Source: Sinomonas susongensis (GTDB taxonomy: Bacteria > Actinomycetota > Actinomycetes > Actinomycetales > Micrococcaceae). Taken from it: a DNA stretch of 64,000 bases. The notes beneath the pieces were generated by a model that saw only the letters and a list, made by a program, of their open reading frames with translations, searched no databases and had not been told where the DNA came from. This document shows positions 1-8,128 of the stretch, in pieces. Positions within the stretch are counted from its first letter, which is position 1. The number at the start of each line of letters is the position of its first letter. Both the position numbers and the translations under genes were made by a program. The stretch lies in NCBI RefSeq assembly GCF_005877005.1, contig NZ_SSNH01000007.1:1-64000 (forward strand), written 5' to 3'.

Positions 1-323
1 CCGACCTCGAAGCGGGCGTTGGGGCCGTTGAGCGGCTTGCCCTGCTCGCGGGAGAGGATCCGGGCGAGCTCCTCGGCGTTGGCCTCCACGGCCTCGGCCG
101 CCGCGTTCAGCGCCGCGGAGCGGGCCTCGTGGCCGGCCGCTGCCCAGGCCGGCTGGGCTGCCCTCGCGGCCGCGATCGCCGCCTCGAGCTCCGCCAGCCC
201 GTGCACCGGAGCCACCCCGACGAGTCCGCCGGTGGCCGGGTCGAGCACCTCGCGGCCGGGCTCGCCCGGGGCGGGAGCGATCGCCTCGAGCAGGGAATCC
301 GTCTGCTGCAGGGTCGTGTCCAT
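1..323 (-). CDS. aldehyde dehydrogenase, N-terminal part (cut by window edge)
   Basis: First 107 codons of a minus-strand gene whose 3' part lies outside the window; the frame is open from the ATG at 323 to the edge. It shows the N-terminal arm of the NAD(P)-dependent aldehyde dehydrogenase superfamily: DPATGG at residues 28-33, the helix AAIAAARAAQPAW at about 48-60, and EQGKPL at 93-98. The catalytic Glu and Cys are beyond the edge. GGAGG lies 4 bases before the ATG. Its promoter region carries operator-like repeats shared with the amine oxidase operon on the other side of the TetR gene. By inference it oxidises the aldehyde released when the amine oxidase deaminates its substrate. Confidence 0.85.
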   Translation of the reverse strand, partial: MDTTLQQTDSLLEAIAPAPGEPGREVLDPATGGLVGVAPVHGLAELEAAIAAARAAQPAWAAAGHEARSAALNAAAEAVEANAEELARILSREQGKPLNGPNARFEV

Positions 324-341
324 GAATCCTCCACGTTGAGA

Positions 342-387
342 AACTAAGTGTCTGCATAAATCTGCTAGTGCTTAGTTCCGAAGTCAA
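342..387 (-). promoter_or_regulatory. aldehyde dehydrogenase promoter with two inverted TetR-operator-like sites
   Basis: On the minus strand a TTGACT -35-like box (387-382) is followed after 4 bases by AACTAAGCACTAGCAGA (377-361). A second copy, AACTAAGTGTCTGCATA, lies on the plus strand at 342-358, so the two form an inverted repeat with perfect 7-base ends (AACTAAG/CTTAGTT). The same sequence recurs before the cupin gene at 1027. No good -10 is visible. A TetR dimer bound here would cover the promoter. Confidence 0.6.
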
Positions 388-411
388 GGGCCTCCGGTCG
401 GGATTCCGCTC

Positions 412-966
412 TCAGCGCCGATCGATCAGCTCGCCGAGCCGGATCACGGCGGCGAGGATCTCATCTCGCTCGGCCAGGGTGACCTGCTGCATAACGAGTC
501 CGTCGAGCGCGGCGAAGACAGCCCGCGCCGTTGCCTTGTCGGGCTTGTAGCCATAGCGCACGAGGACGTTCTGGACCATGCTGATGTAGCTCTCATAGAG
601 GTTCCCCGCGATGCGGCGAAGCTCCGAACTGCGGCGTGACGCGAGGATCATGTAGTACTGGAATACTTGGAGATTCGGCTCCTCGGCGACAATCCGGGTG
701 AGGGTCTCGGCGAAGTCGCGGTCGAGGGCCGAGGCGAGCGTCAGGTCAGCCAGCTGCTGCGTCCGCTGGACGGCCCACACTGTGGCCGCCTCCAGAAGCG
801 CCTCTTTCGAGCCGAAGTGGTGGGAGATGAGGGTGTTGTTCACTCCTGCCCGCTGCGCGACCTTCCTGTAGCTCAGCGCATCAAGGCCGTCCTCGGCCAC
901 GACATCGACGACCGCCCGGAGGAGTGCCTCCCGGCCCGTTCCGTACCTGATCTCGCTGACTGTCAT
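412..966 (-). CDS. TetR/AcrR family transcriptional regulator
   Basis: 184 residues, normal for the family. Residues about 8-60 form the TetR helix-turn-helix: GREALLRAVVDVVAEDGLDALSYRKVAQRAGVNNT in outline, then the recognition segment LISHHFGSKEALLEA. The C-terminal two thirds is the helical ligand-binding and dimer domain. The frame stays open far upstream, but the ATG at 966 puts the HTH at the usual distance from the N terminus. The gene lies between the aldehyde dehydrogenase and the cupin-amine oxidase-transporter operon, and both flanks carry the same operator-like sequence, so it probably represses both. The ligand is likely the amine or its aldehyde (inference). Confidence 0.88.
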   Translation of the reverse strand: MTVSEIRYGTGREALLRAVVDVVAEDGLDALSYRKVAQRAGVNNTLISHHFGSKEALLEAATVWAVQRTQQLADLTLASALDRDFAETLTRIVAEEPNLQVFQYYMILASRRSSELRRIAGNLYESYISMVQNVLVRYGYKPDKATARAVFAALDGLVMQQVTLAERDEILAAVIRLGELIDRR

Positions 967-996
967 GCAGAAGATCCTACCGGCAAATTCCCAGAA

Positions 997-1043
997 AACT
1001 CTGCACCTGCAGATCTTGACATCTAAAACTAAGCACATGCAGA
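997..1043 (+). promoter_or_regulatory. cupin/amine oxidase operon promoter with tandem TetR-operator-like sites
   Basis: A perfect TTGACA -35 box lies at 1016-1021. Five bases later AACTAAGCACATGCAGA (1027-1043) matches the minus-strand site at 377-361 in 15 of 17 positions. A weaker direct copy, AACTCTGCACCTGCAGA, lies at 997-1013, 30 bases upstream (14 of 17 match). The -10 is not obvious; the operator occupies the spacer, as expected for a repressed promoter. Confidence 0.6.
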
Positions 1044-1119
1044 GTGGTGTGCATGTGATGCAGGCCACCTCGACTGGCCGCCGTAGCCCATCCCCGTCAT
1101 CCCTCGCAAAGGAGCGACC

Positions 1120-1455
1120 ATGAGTGCCCCCATCTTCCACACGAATACGAACCGAGAGCTCGCCGAGCCCTTTGCAGTCGGCCAAGTCCAGTGGCTGCGC
1201 AAGCCCGGTGACGGAGACCGGCCGGAACTCTCCGGCGGAATCTGGACAGTGACGCCCGAGGAGGCCCCGGAGGCGTTCGACCTCGCCTTCGAAGAGGACG
1301 AGACGCTGTACATCATCGAAGGTCACCTGCGCATTGAGGTCATCGGCGGAGAGGCGTTCGACCTCACCGACGGGAGCATGGCCTCGTTCAACAAGGGCGC
1401 CAAGACCCGGTGGACCGTGGTCAAGCCGACCACCGAGTTCTTCGTGTACAGCTGA
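1120..1455 (+). CDS. small single-domain cupin protein (DUF861-like)
   Basis: 111 residues forming one cupin barrel. The core GGIWTVTPEEAPEAFDLAFEEDETLYIIEGHLRIE and the following DLTDGSMASFNKG strand fit the Cupin_3/DUF861 group, which includes ureidoglycine aminohydrolase relatives. The usual His metal ligands are mostly replaced by acidic residues, so enzymatic activity is uncertain. The ATG at 1120 follows AAAGGAG by 5 bases. It is first in an operon with the amine oxidase (16-base gap) and the APC transporter. A role in handling the amine or its product is inferred from context only. Confidence 0.8.
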   Translation: MSAPIFHTNTNRELAEPFAVGQVQWLRKPGDGDRPELSGGIWTVTPEEAPEAFDLAFEEDETLYIIEGHLRIEVIGGEAFDLTDGSMASFNKGAKTRWTVVKPTTEFFVYS

Positions 1456-1471
1456 GAGAGGGCTGGGCAAA

Positions 1472-2773
1472 GTGCAGAACACTTCCGACGTCCTCGTCAT
1501 CGGCGCCGGTTTCGCAGGCCTCATCGCGGCTCGCGAGCTGAGCCGGAAGGGCCTGAGCGTCCAGATCCTCGAGGCCCGCGACCGCATCGCGGGACGCACG
1601 TGGCTCGAGCCCCGCATGGGCCGCAGCCTCGAGCTCGGCGGAACCTGGGTCCATTGGAGCCAGCCCCACGTGTGGGCCGAGCTCAGCCGCTACGGCATCG
1701 GCGTCGTCACGGCGCCAGAGTTCGAGAAGGCGTACTGGCACGCTGACGGACAGCTCCACGAAGGCTCCCCGGACGAGCTGATGATGATCCTCGACGGGCC
1801 CAACCGTGACTTCCTCGCCCCATCACGGCAGCTGGTCCCCCTTCCCTACGAGCCGCTGAGCAACCTCGCAATCAAGGAAGCGGACCAGCTGACCGTGGCC
1901 GACAAGATCGACGAGCTCGAACTCGACCCCGTCTCGGACGATCTCATGCGCAGCTTCTGGGCCCTGAACTTCAACGGGCACATTGAGGACGCCGCCTACA
2001 CCCAGGCCCTGCGGTGGTCCGCGGCAGCCTTCCACGAGTGGCCGATCATGTTCGAGACCTGCGCGACCTACAAGGTCCAGGGCGGCACCCACACACTTGC
2101 TCGAGCCATCCTCGAAGACTCTGCTGCCACCCTGACCCTCAACACCCCCGTCACCGAGGTGCGGCAGGACGACTCCGCCGTGGTCGCCGTCGACCGCCAC
2201 GGCAACGAGTACGCGGCCGAGGCCATGGTCGTGACCGTACCACTGCACGTCCTGGACAGCCTCCGGTTCGAGCCGGAGCTCTCGGCGGGCAAGCGCGAGG
2301 CCGCTGCACGGGGCCAGCTCGGGCTCGGCGCCAAGCTCTGGATCAAGGCCAAGGGCGCACACGAGCGCTTCGTCGCGATGGGGCCGCAGGAGTGGCCACT
2401 GAACTTCGTCCAGGCCGAATACCTCGACGCCGAGACCACCACGCTCGTCGCGTTCGGTTCCGACGCGGACGCGGTCGACGTCGAGGACGCCGCCGCCGCC
2501 GAGGAGATCCTCCGCAGGTGGATCCCGGACATCCAAGTCCTCGAGATCTCCGGCCACAACTGGGTGCAGGACGAATACGCCCGGCAGACCTGGCCCATGC
2601 ACCGCACCGGCTACCTCTCGGAGTCCCTCCCCGAACTCCAGCGCCCCGAAGGGCGCGTCCACCTCGCCGGATCCGACTACGCCAACGGCTGGGGTGGCTT
2701 CATCGACGGCGCGATCGAAAGCGGCTTCAGCGCCGCCCGCAACATTGCAGAGCAGCTCCACATCCGGCAGTGA
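1472..2773 (+). CDS. flavin-containing amine oxidase (monoamine oxidase family)
   Basis: 433 residues from the GTG at 1472, which has a GAGAGAGGG site about 10 bases upstream; longer starts would run into the cupin gene. The N-terminal FAD dinucleotide fold is clear: VIGAGFAGLIAARELSRKG, then the ILEARDRIAGR strand and GGTWVHWSQPH. The C terminus has the flavin-binding LAGSDYANGWGGFIDGAIES. The family oxidises primary or secondary amines to imines with release of H2O2 and includes monoamine oxidase, putrescine oxidase and 6-hydroxynicotine oxidase; specificity cannot be read here. Middle gene of the cupin-oxidase-transporter operon. Its aldehyde product would suit the aldehyde dehydrogenase at 1-323. 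Confidence 0.88.
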   Translation: MQNTSDVLVIGAGFAGLIAARELSRKGLSVQILEARDRIAGRTWLEPRMGRSLELGGTWVHWSQPHVWAELSRYGIGVVTAPEFEKAYWHADGQLHEGSPDELMMILDGPNRDFLAPSRQLVPLPYEPLSNLAIKEADQLTVADKIDELELDPVSDDLMRSFWALNFNGHIEDAAYTQALRWSAAAFHEWPIMFETCATYKVQGGTHTLARAILEDSAATLTLNTPVTEVRQDDSAVVAVDRHGNEYAAEAMVVTVPLHVLDSLRFEPELSAGKREAAARGQLGLGAKLWIKAKGAHERFVAMGPQEWPLNFVQAEYLDAETTTLVAFGSDADAVDVEDAAAAEEILRRWIPDIQVLEISGHNWVQDEYARQTWPMHRTGYLSESLPELQRPEGRVHLAGSDYANGWGGFIDGAIESGFSAARNIAEQLHIRQ

Positions 2774-2801
2774 GGCCGGTCATACTCGAGCAAGGAACAT
2801 C

Positions 2802-4271
2802 ATGAGCAGCATTGAAGCAAGCATCGACGACCGCGACGACGCGGCCGCTACCCCGACCACCCATTCCACCTCGCTGCGTGCCGGGACAATCGGCGTCTTG
2901 GGCATCGTCTTCTTCGTCTTCTCCACCCAGGCCCCGCTGACGGGGATCGCCGGGGCGAGTGCCCTCGCGGTCGGCCTCGGAAACGGTGCCGGCGCGCCCG
3001 GCGCCTACCTCGTCGTGGGCCTGGTCATCATGCTCTTCGCGGTCGGGTTCGTTGCGATGAGCCGCAGTGTCGACACCCACGGCGGCTTCTACGCCTACGT
3101 CAAGGCAGCCTTCGGACGCCGGCTCGGCGGGGCGGCCGCATGGCTGGCCATCCTCACCTACGTCTCGGTCCAAGCTGGCATGTACGGACTGTACGGGGCC
3201 TCGTTCTCCGCCCTGCTCGCTAATCTGGGGATCACCGTCCCGTGGTGGATCCCGACCTTGGCAACCGTGGCCTTCGTCCACTTCATGGGCACCCGCAACA
3301 TAGAGCTCGGCGCCAAGGTCCTCGCCGTCCTTGTCGGCCTCGAGACCTCCGTGCTCCTGGCCTTCGCGCTCAAGGTCGTCTTCACCGGCGGCGGCCCCGA
3401 GGGGCTCAACCTCGCGGCAAGCTTCGGCCCCTCAGCGATCATGACCGGGGCCCCCGGCGTGGCGATCATGTTCGCGATCGCCTCGATGTTCGGCTTTGAA
3501 TCCACCGCCATCTACTCACAGGAGGCCAAGGACCCCAAGCGCACCGTCGCAAGGGCCACCTACCTCTCGGTCTGCCTCATCGCCGGGTTCTTCGCCTTCG
3601 TCTCCTGGACCATCGTCAGCTTCTACGGGGCAAGCAAGGTCGGCGACGCAGCCGGGGCCGCCCTCCAGTCAGGGGACACGACGTCGTTCGTCTTCGGCGC
3701 GCTCATCAAGACCCTCGGCCCCTGGGCCGGGATCACCGCCCAGGTGCTCCTGCTCACCTCGCTGCTCGCGGGCGTCATGGCCCTGCACAACAGCGTGAAC
3801 CGCTACTTCCACTCCCTCGCCCTGCACCGCTCGCTTCCCTCGGTGCTCGCCCGGACCAACCGGCACCTGGCCCCGTCCCGGGCCGCGATCGCCCAGACCG
3901 CCCTGACAGTGGTGCTCATTGCCCCGTTCGCGATCTTCGGACTCGACCCGGTCCTCACCCTCTTCTCGTGGTTCTCCGGCCTCTCGGTCGCGTCGCTTCT
4001 CGTCGTCTACGTGCTCACCTCGGTCGCCGTCGTCGTCTACTTCCGCCGCAACCGCAGCGACAAGAGCATCTGGAAGACCCTCATCTCGCCCGCCGCCTCC
4101 ACCCTGCTGCTGATCGGGCTGCTCAGCCAGGTCGTGGGCAACTTCAACCAGCTAATCGGCGGCGACGAGACAACAGCGGTGGTCCTCCTCGCCGTAGTGC
4201 CCGTGTTCTTCATCCTCGGGCTGGTGCTCGAGCGCAAGAACGTCCGAGAGGAGCTCACTCCCACACTGTAG
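2802..4271 (+). CDS. APC family amino acid/polyamine permease
   Basis: 489 residues with about 12 hydrophobic segments. The first segment has the family hallmark FSTQAPLTGIAGASALAVG, and GFESTAIYSQEAKDPKRTVARA follows TM6 as in amino acid-polyamine-organocation carriers. The ATG at 2802 has AAGGA 5-6 bases upstream. It follows the amine oxidase by 28 bases, so its likely task is uptake of the amine that the oxidase consumes (inference). A hairpin terminator follows the gene. Confidence 0.87.
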   Translation: MSSIEASIDDRDDAAATPTTHSTSLRAGTIGVLGIVFFVFSTQAPLTGIAGASALAVGLGNGAGAPGAYLVVGLVIMLFAVGFVAMSRSVDTHGGFYAYVKAAFGRRLGGAAAWLAILTYVSVQAGMYGLYGASFSALLANLGITVPWWIPTLATVAFVHFMGTRNIELGAKVLAVLVGLETSVLLAFALKVVFTGGGPEGLNLAASFGPSAIMTGAPGVAIMFAIASMFGFESTAIYSQEAKDPKRTVARATYLSVCLIAGFFAFVSWTIVSFYGASKVGDAAGAALQSGDTTSFVFGALIKTLGPWAGITAQVLLLTSLLAGVMALHNSVNRYFHSLALHRSLPSVLARTNRHLAPSRAAIAQTALTVVLIAPFAIFGLDPVLTLFSWFSGLSVASLLVVYVLTSVAVVVYFRRNRSDKSIWKTLISPAASTLLLIGLLSQVVGNFNQLIGGDETTAVVLLAVVPVFFILGLVLERKNVREELTPTL

Positions 4272-4293
4272 GAGATGGTCGTGCTCAAGCTGG

Positions 4294-4325
4294 CGGTGGT
4301 GGGTGGACAGTTCCGCCCACCACCG
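4294..4325 (+). terminator. hairpin terminator between convergent genes
   Basis: A 14-base stem with one mismatch (4294-4307 with 4312-4325, core GGTGGTGGG/CCCACCACC) and a CAGT loop, 23 bases after the stop of the APC permease. The following GTTGTG is only a weak U-tract. Confidence 0.65.
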
Positions 4326-4452
4326 TTGTGCAGTTCGCGATGCATTGCCAGAGGCGGATCCAGCCTCGGGCCAGGAACGCGGCCAGCGAGACTTCCACGC
4401 CGCTGAAGAGCGCGTCGCAACTCCCAGGTCCACGATCTCCTCTGCCTCCCCA

Positions 4453-5667
4453 CTAAGGGGCGGCGCGTCGAGTTCGACGCGCCGCGACTGCCGCGACAAT
4501 GGCGGCAGCGGCCGTCAGGACGCCGAGTGCACCCAGGGCGCTCTGGAGCCCGCCCATGAAGGCGCCCCCGGTGCCCAAAACTATCGGCGAGATAAACTGC
4601 CCAACGTACAGCGTGCCGGTCCAAACGCCGGTGCCGCGCCCCCTCTGCTCGAGCTGGAGGCCAGACACAGCCCAAGTCAGCAGAGTCGGCAGGAGCAGGC
4701 CTGTTCCGGTGCTGGTCACCAGAGCGCCGACGAGCGCAAGCGTGACGGATGTCGCGACCCAGACCACGACCAGGCCGACTGCGGCGAGGGAGAATGCCAC
4801 GACGAGAAGCCGCTGGGGGCCCATCCTTGCGAGGAATCGGAACGAGAAGGCGCCAACCGCAGTCGCGACCGACGCCAAGGCTGTGCCCGCGCCGATCACC
4901 GCCACGTCGTTGACGCCGAGATTCGTGAGGAGGTACGGGAGTTGGACCACGAGGGCGTAGAACACGATGCCCCCGAAGAAGGTCACCAAGCAGGGGATGC
5001 CGACCTGCCGCCAGGGAACAGGCGTGAACCTGGCCTTCACCACATCGCGCTTCGGCTCCCAGAGGACGAATGCCATGGGAATGGCGAGGAACGCCGCTGC
5101 AATGTAGAGCCAGAACGGAGCGCGCCAGCTCTGCGCACCGAGTACGCCGCCCAGAGCGAAGAAGGCGGTGGCCGCCACGGACGCGACGAGCACTTGCAGC
5201 CCCAGGTATCGATCTCTGGCCTTACCCGCATAGTAATCAGTGATCAGCGTCGTGCAGACAGTCATGATGCAGGCCTCCGCGGCGCCGACACCAGCGCGGG
5301 AGGCGAGGATGAGAGGCAGCGAACTCAGCCAGAGCGGTGCCGTTCCGAGGACGGAATAGGCGATCATCGCGGCGAGCAGGAGCCGCTTCCGCCCTACCTT
5401 GTCGGCGATCTGGCCCGCGATGGGTGACACCACGGCAATGAGCAGGGCCGGAAGGGTCAGGACGACGGGGACCATTAGGCCGGCCCCTGGTGTCGCGGCG
5501 AAGTCCCTGGTCATCGCGGGCAGGACGGGGGCGAGCAGGACTGCTCCGAGCACTGGCATGCAGCTTCCTGCAAGGAGCAGGGCTGCGGGAAAGCGGCGAG
5601 CGGTCCCGGCACTGCCGGGCGCCTCGGGGGCGAGAACCGCGTCGGCGCCAGGGGTGACGTTCTCCAT
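4453..5667 (-). CDS. MFS transporter
   Basis: 404 residues and 12 predicted membrane segments. The loop between TM2 and TM3 has the MFS signature GQIADKVGRKRLLL (after SPIAGQ). The ATG at 5667 is preceded by GGGAGG at 8 bases, so the upstream extension of the frame is not needed. It is divergent from the cyclase-monooxygenase-FAH-LysR operon and shares its regulatory region, which has a palindrome at 5744-5758. Its cargo is probably the aromatic or organic acid handled by that operon, or efflux of a related compound; the sequence does not decide. Confidence 0.82.
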   Translation of the reverse strand: MENVTPGADAVLAPEAPGSAGTARRFPAALLLAGSCMPVLGAVLLAPVLPAMTRDFAATPGAGLMVPVVLTLPALLIAVVSPIAGQIADKVGRKRLLLAAMIAYSVLGTAPLWLSSLPLILASRAGVGAAEACIMTVCTTLITDYYAGKARDRYLGLQVLVASVAATAFFALGGVLGAQSWRAPFWLYIAAAFLAIPMAFVLWEPKRDVVKARFTPVPWRQVGIPCLVTFFGGIVFYALVVQLPYLLTNLGVNDVAVIGAGTALASVATAVGAFSFRFLARMGPQRLLVVAFSLAAVGLVVVWVATSVTLALVGALVTSTGTGLLLPTLLTWAVSGLQLEQRGRGTGVWTGTLYVGQFISPIVLGTGGAFMGGLQSALGALGVLTAAAAIVAAVAARRTRRAAP

Positions 5668-5743
5668 TGAAGATCCTCCCAGATCGAAAGAGTGACAGTC
5701 CCCACTCTCGCGTCGAGGCACCTGCGGCAGGGCCGCGTTCCTC

Positions 5744-5758
5744 GGATAGGTCCTATCC
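5744..5758. promoter_or_regulatory. palindromic operator candidate GGATAGGTCCTATCC
   Basis: Seven-base perfect arms around one central base, in the 246-base divergent region between the MFS gene and the cyclase operon. A further inverted pair, CTATC/GATAG, lies at 5793-5797 and 5807-5811. The LysR regulator at 9139-10107 is the local candidate, although a compact 15-base palindrome is also usual for GntR- or IclR-type proteins. Confidence 0.45.
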
Positions 5759-5913
5759 ATGCCATGCATTGGTCTCTCACCGTGGGACTGGACTATCCGC
5801 TCCGTCGATAGCTGGCATCACGCCGAGGCGCTTCCGGTAGGCAGTCCCGAGGCGGAGAGTAGTGGTCTGAGGCGCGGACGGCGACGTCGACGACCGGTTG
5901 AGCGAGGAGCGAA

Positions 5914-6891
5914 GTGAACCCTGGCGACGCGATGGAAAGCATCGAGCAGATGGCTGCAGAATGCTCGAATTGGGGAAGATGGGGCGAGGACGACGTTCTC
6001 GGGACTCTGAACTTCATCGACCCGGGCAAACGAGTGGAGGCAGCAGGCCTCGTAGGGAGTGGTCGGGTCTTCTCCCTGGCCCAGGCCTTCGACTCGGAGG
6101 GACCTCAGAACGGCTGGCGGCGACGGACGAATCCTGTTCACACCATGACGGATACGGGAACCGACGCCGAGTACGGGTCGCAGGGATTCCCGCACGGCTT
6201 TGGCGGTGCGGACGACGTCGTCTCCATGCCGCTGCAGTGCTCGACGCAATGGGACGGGCTCGGGCACATCTTCGACCGCGGAAGGGCCTGGAACGGCCGT
6301 CGTGCGGGTGAGGTCGTGACGGCCGCGGGTGACGCGGTCACCGGAATCGAGACGGCGGCTTCCCAAATCGTCAGCCGCGGAGTCCTGCTCGACCTCGGAA
6401 GGGCTCTGGAGCAAGAGCTCGGGCTCGAGCGACCAGAACTGCCCGACGGATTCGCCATCACCGCCGAGCACCTCGAACTCGCCATCGAGCGGCAGGGGCC
6501 GTCAGCCACCGTGGGCCGCGGAGACATCCTGCTCATCCGCACCGGGCAATTCACCCGCGCACGTCGCGAGGGGTGGGGCCGGTACGCGGGGGGCCCCGCG
6601 CCTGGCCTCTCGTTTGCCAGCGCACCCTGGCTGCACCGACGGGAGGTCGCGGCCGTGGCTACAGACACGTGGGGCTTCGAGGTGCGGCCCAACGAATTCG
6701 AGGAGGCGTTCCAGCCCCTGCATCAGGTGGTCATCCCCAATATGGGCCTGTTCGTCGGAGAGATGTGGAACCTCGACGGCTGGGCGGAGCACTGCGCCCA
6801 GGACGGCCAGTACGACGCCCTGCTGTGCGCGCCGCCACTTCCCATCACCGGGGCGGTCGGCTCTCCACTCAACCCATTGGCCATCAAGTAG
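5914..6891 (+). CDS. cyclase family protein (kynurenine formamidase-like hydrolase)
   Basis: 325 residues of the metal-dependent Cyclase family (PF04199), whose members hydrolyse amides or cyclic esters such as N-formylkynurenine and lactones. The motif STQWDGLGHIF near residue 110 corresponds to the family HxGTHxDxxxH metal site, with Ser/Thr in front as in the larger 300-330 residue subgroup. The GTG at 5914 has GAGGAG 4 bases upstream; an ATG at 5932 is the alternative. First gene of an operon with an FAD monooxygenase, an FAH-type hydrolase and a LysR regulator, so it probably opens a ring lactone or amide in an aromatic pathway. Confidence 0.8.
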   Translation: MNPGDAMESIEQMAAECSNWGRWGEDDVLGTLNFIDPGKRVEAAGLVGSGRVFSLAQAFDSEGPQNGWRRRTNPVHTMTDTGTDAEYGSQGFPHGFGGADDVVSMPLQCSTQWDGLGHIFDRGRAWNGRRAGEVVTAAGDAVTGIETAASQIVSRGVLLDLGRALEQELGLERPELPDGFAITAEHLELAIERQGPSATVGRGDILLIRTGQFTRARREGWGRYAGGPAPGLSFASAPWLHRREVAAVATDTWGFEVRPNEFEEAFQPLHQVVIPNMGLFVGEMWNLDGWAEHCAQDGQYDALLCAPPLPITGAVGSPLNPLAIK

Positions 6892-6951
6892 AAGCAGCAA
6901 CAGTTGGGCGGCCGGCATCGGAGCCAGCACCCAGGGAAGGACAAGTTCACC

Positions 6952-8076
6952 ATGCCAGCTGCCCAGAAGGTTGGAATCGTTGGGGCGGGGGTCGGCGGGC
7001 TCGTCCTCGCCACCCGGCTTGCCGATGCCGGAATCGAGGTAGAGGTGCTGGAGAAGAGCAGCGGTGCGACCGCCCTCGGCTCGGGCATCACGCTCCAGGG
7101 CAACGCCCTGCGGATCTTCCGTGAGCTCGGCGTCTGGCCCGAGATCTTGCGTAAGGGGTACGCATTCGACACCCTCGGACTGCGCGCCCCGGGCCCAGAG
7201 GCCACGGTTCTCGCCGTGCTGGACGACGTACGGGTCGGGGGAGAGGATCTGCCTGCCACGCTCGGCATGTTCCGGCCGGATCTTGCGGCGATCCTGACTG
7301 AGCGCGCCCGAAATGCTGGCGCTGTGGTCTGCTACGGCGCCTCCGTCAATTCCTTGTCCCGCCACGACGACGGTGTCACTGCGAGGCTGGACGACGGCGG
7401 TGTGCGGCACTACGACCTGCTCGTCGGTGCCGATGGCCTCAATTCGAGGGTCAGGGCCGCGATCGGGATCACCGAGCGCCCGCGCCGGACCGGCATGGGA
7501 ATCTGGCGTGCCTTCGTGGCCCGGCCCGACGAGGTCACCCGAACTGACCTCTACTACGGCGGGCCTGCCTACATCGCCGGATACTGCCCCACTGGTCCGG
7601 ACACGATGTACGCGTATCTGGTCGAGGACGCGCAGGAGCGCAACCCTCAGGAGGGCCCCGCCGTGATGGCCGCGCTGGCTGCAGCCTACGGCGGGCCTTG
7701 GAACGAGATCCGGCGGCACCTCGAAAACGGCGCAAACGTCAACTACACCCACTTCACCACCCATATCGTCTCGGGGCCCTGGCACAGCGGGCGGGTGGCG
7801 TTGCTCGGGGACGCTGCACACAGCTGCCCTCCAACGATCGCCCAAGGTGCTGCGATGGCGGCCGAGGACGCTTCGGTTTTGGCGGACGAGATCATCGCCG
7901 CCATGGAGTTCGACGAGGACGTGTTCCGGCGCTATTGGCAGCGCCGGGCGGAGCGTGCCAGGACCGTCGTGGAAGCATCCGTGCAGTTGGGGGACTGGAT
8001 GCTCGACCACAGCCCGGAAGCCGACGTTCCCGGACTGATGCACCGGGTTGCCGAGACGGTCATCGTCCCGGTTTGA
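6952..8076 (+). CDS. FAD-dependent aromatic monooxygenase (salicylate/3-hydroxybenzoate hydroxylase type)
   Basis: 374 residues, single-component flavoprotein monooxygenase of group A. Visible motifs are GIVGAGVGGLVLATRLADAG (FAD ADP site), LLVGADGLNSRVR (DG motif) and VALLGDAAHSCPPTIAQGA (GD motif). Such enzymes use NAD(P)H and O2 to hydroxylate an activated aromatic ring. The ATG at 6952 has GGGAAGGA about 11 bases upstream. It sits between the cyclase and FAH-type genes, consistent with making a dihydroxylated ring substrate. The exact aromatic substrate is not evident. Confidence 0.85.
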   Translation: MPAAQKVGIVGAGVGGLVLATRLADAGIEVEVLEKSSGATALGSGITLQGNALRIFRELGVWPEILRKGYAFDTLGLRAPGPEATVLAVLDDVRVGGEDLPATLGMFRPDLAAILTERARNAGAVVCYGASVNSLSRHDDGVTARLDDGGVRHYDLLVGADGLNSRVRAAIGITERPRRTGMGIWRAFVARPDEVTRTDLYYGGPAYIAGYCPTGPDTMYAYLVEDAQERNPQEGPAVMAALAAAYGGPWNEIRRHLENGANVNYTHFTTHIVSGPWHSGRVALLGDAAHSCPPTIAQGAAMAAEDASVLADEIIAAMEFDEDVFRRYWQRRAERARTVVEASVQLGDWMLDHSPEADVPGLMHRVAETVIVPV

Positions 8077-8128
8077 CGGTCTTCCCAGCTTCCCAGCCCC
8101 GCTTCCGTCTGATCCCGAGGTAGCCCTG

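Noticed and set aside
412-1617. A 401-codon minus-strand frame including the TetR gene
   Set aside because: Only the part below the ATG at 966 is TetR-like. The upstream part is antisense of the cupin and amine oxidase genes and crosses the shared operator region.
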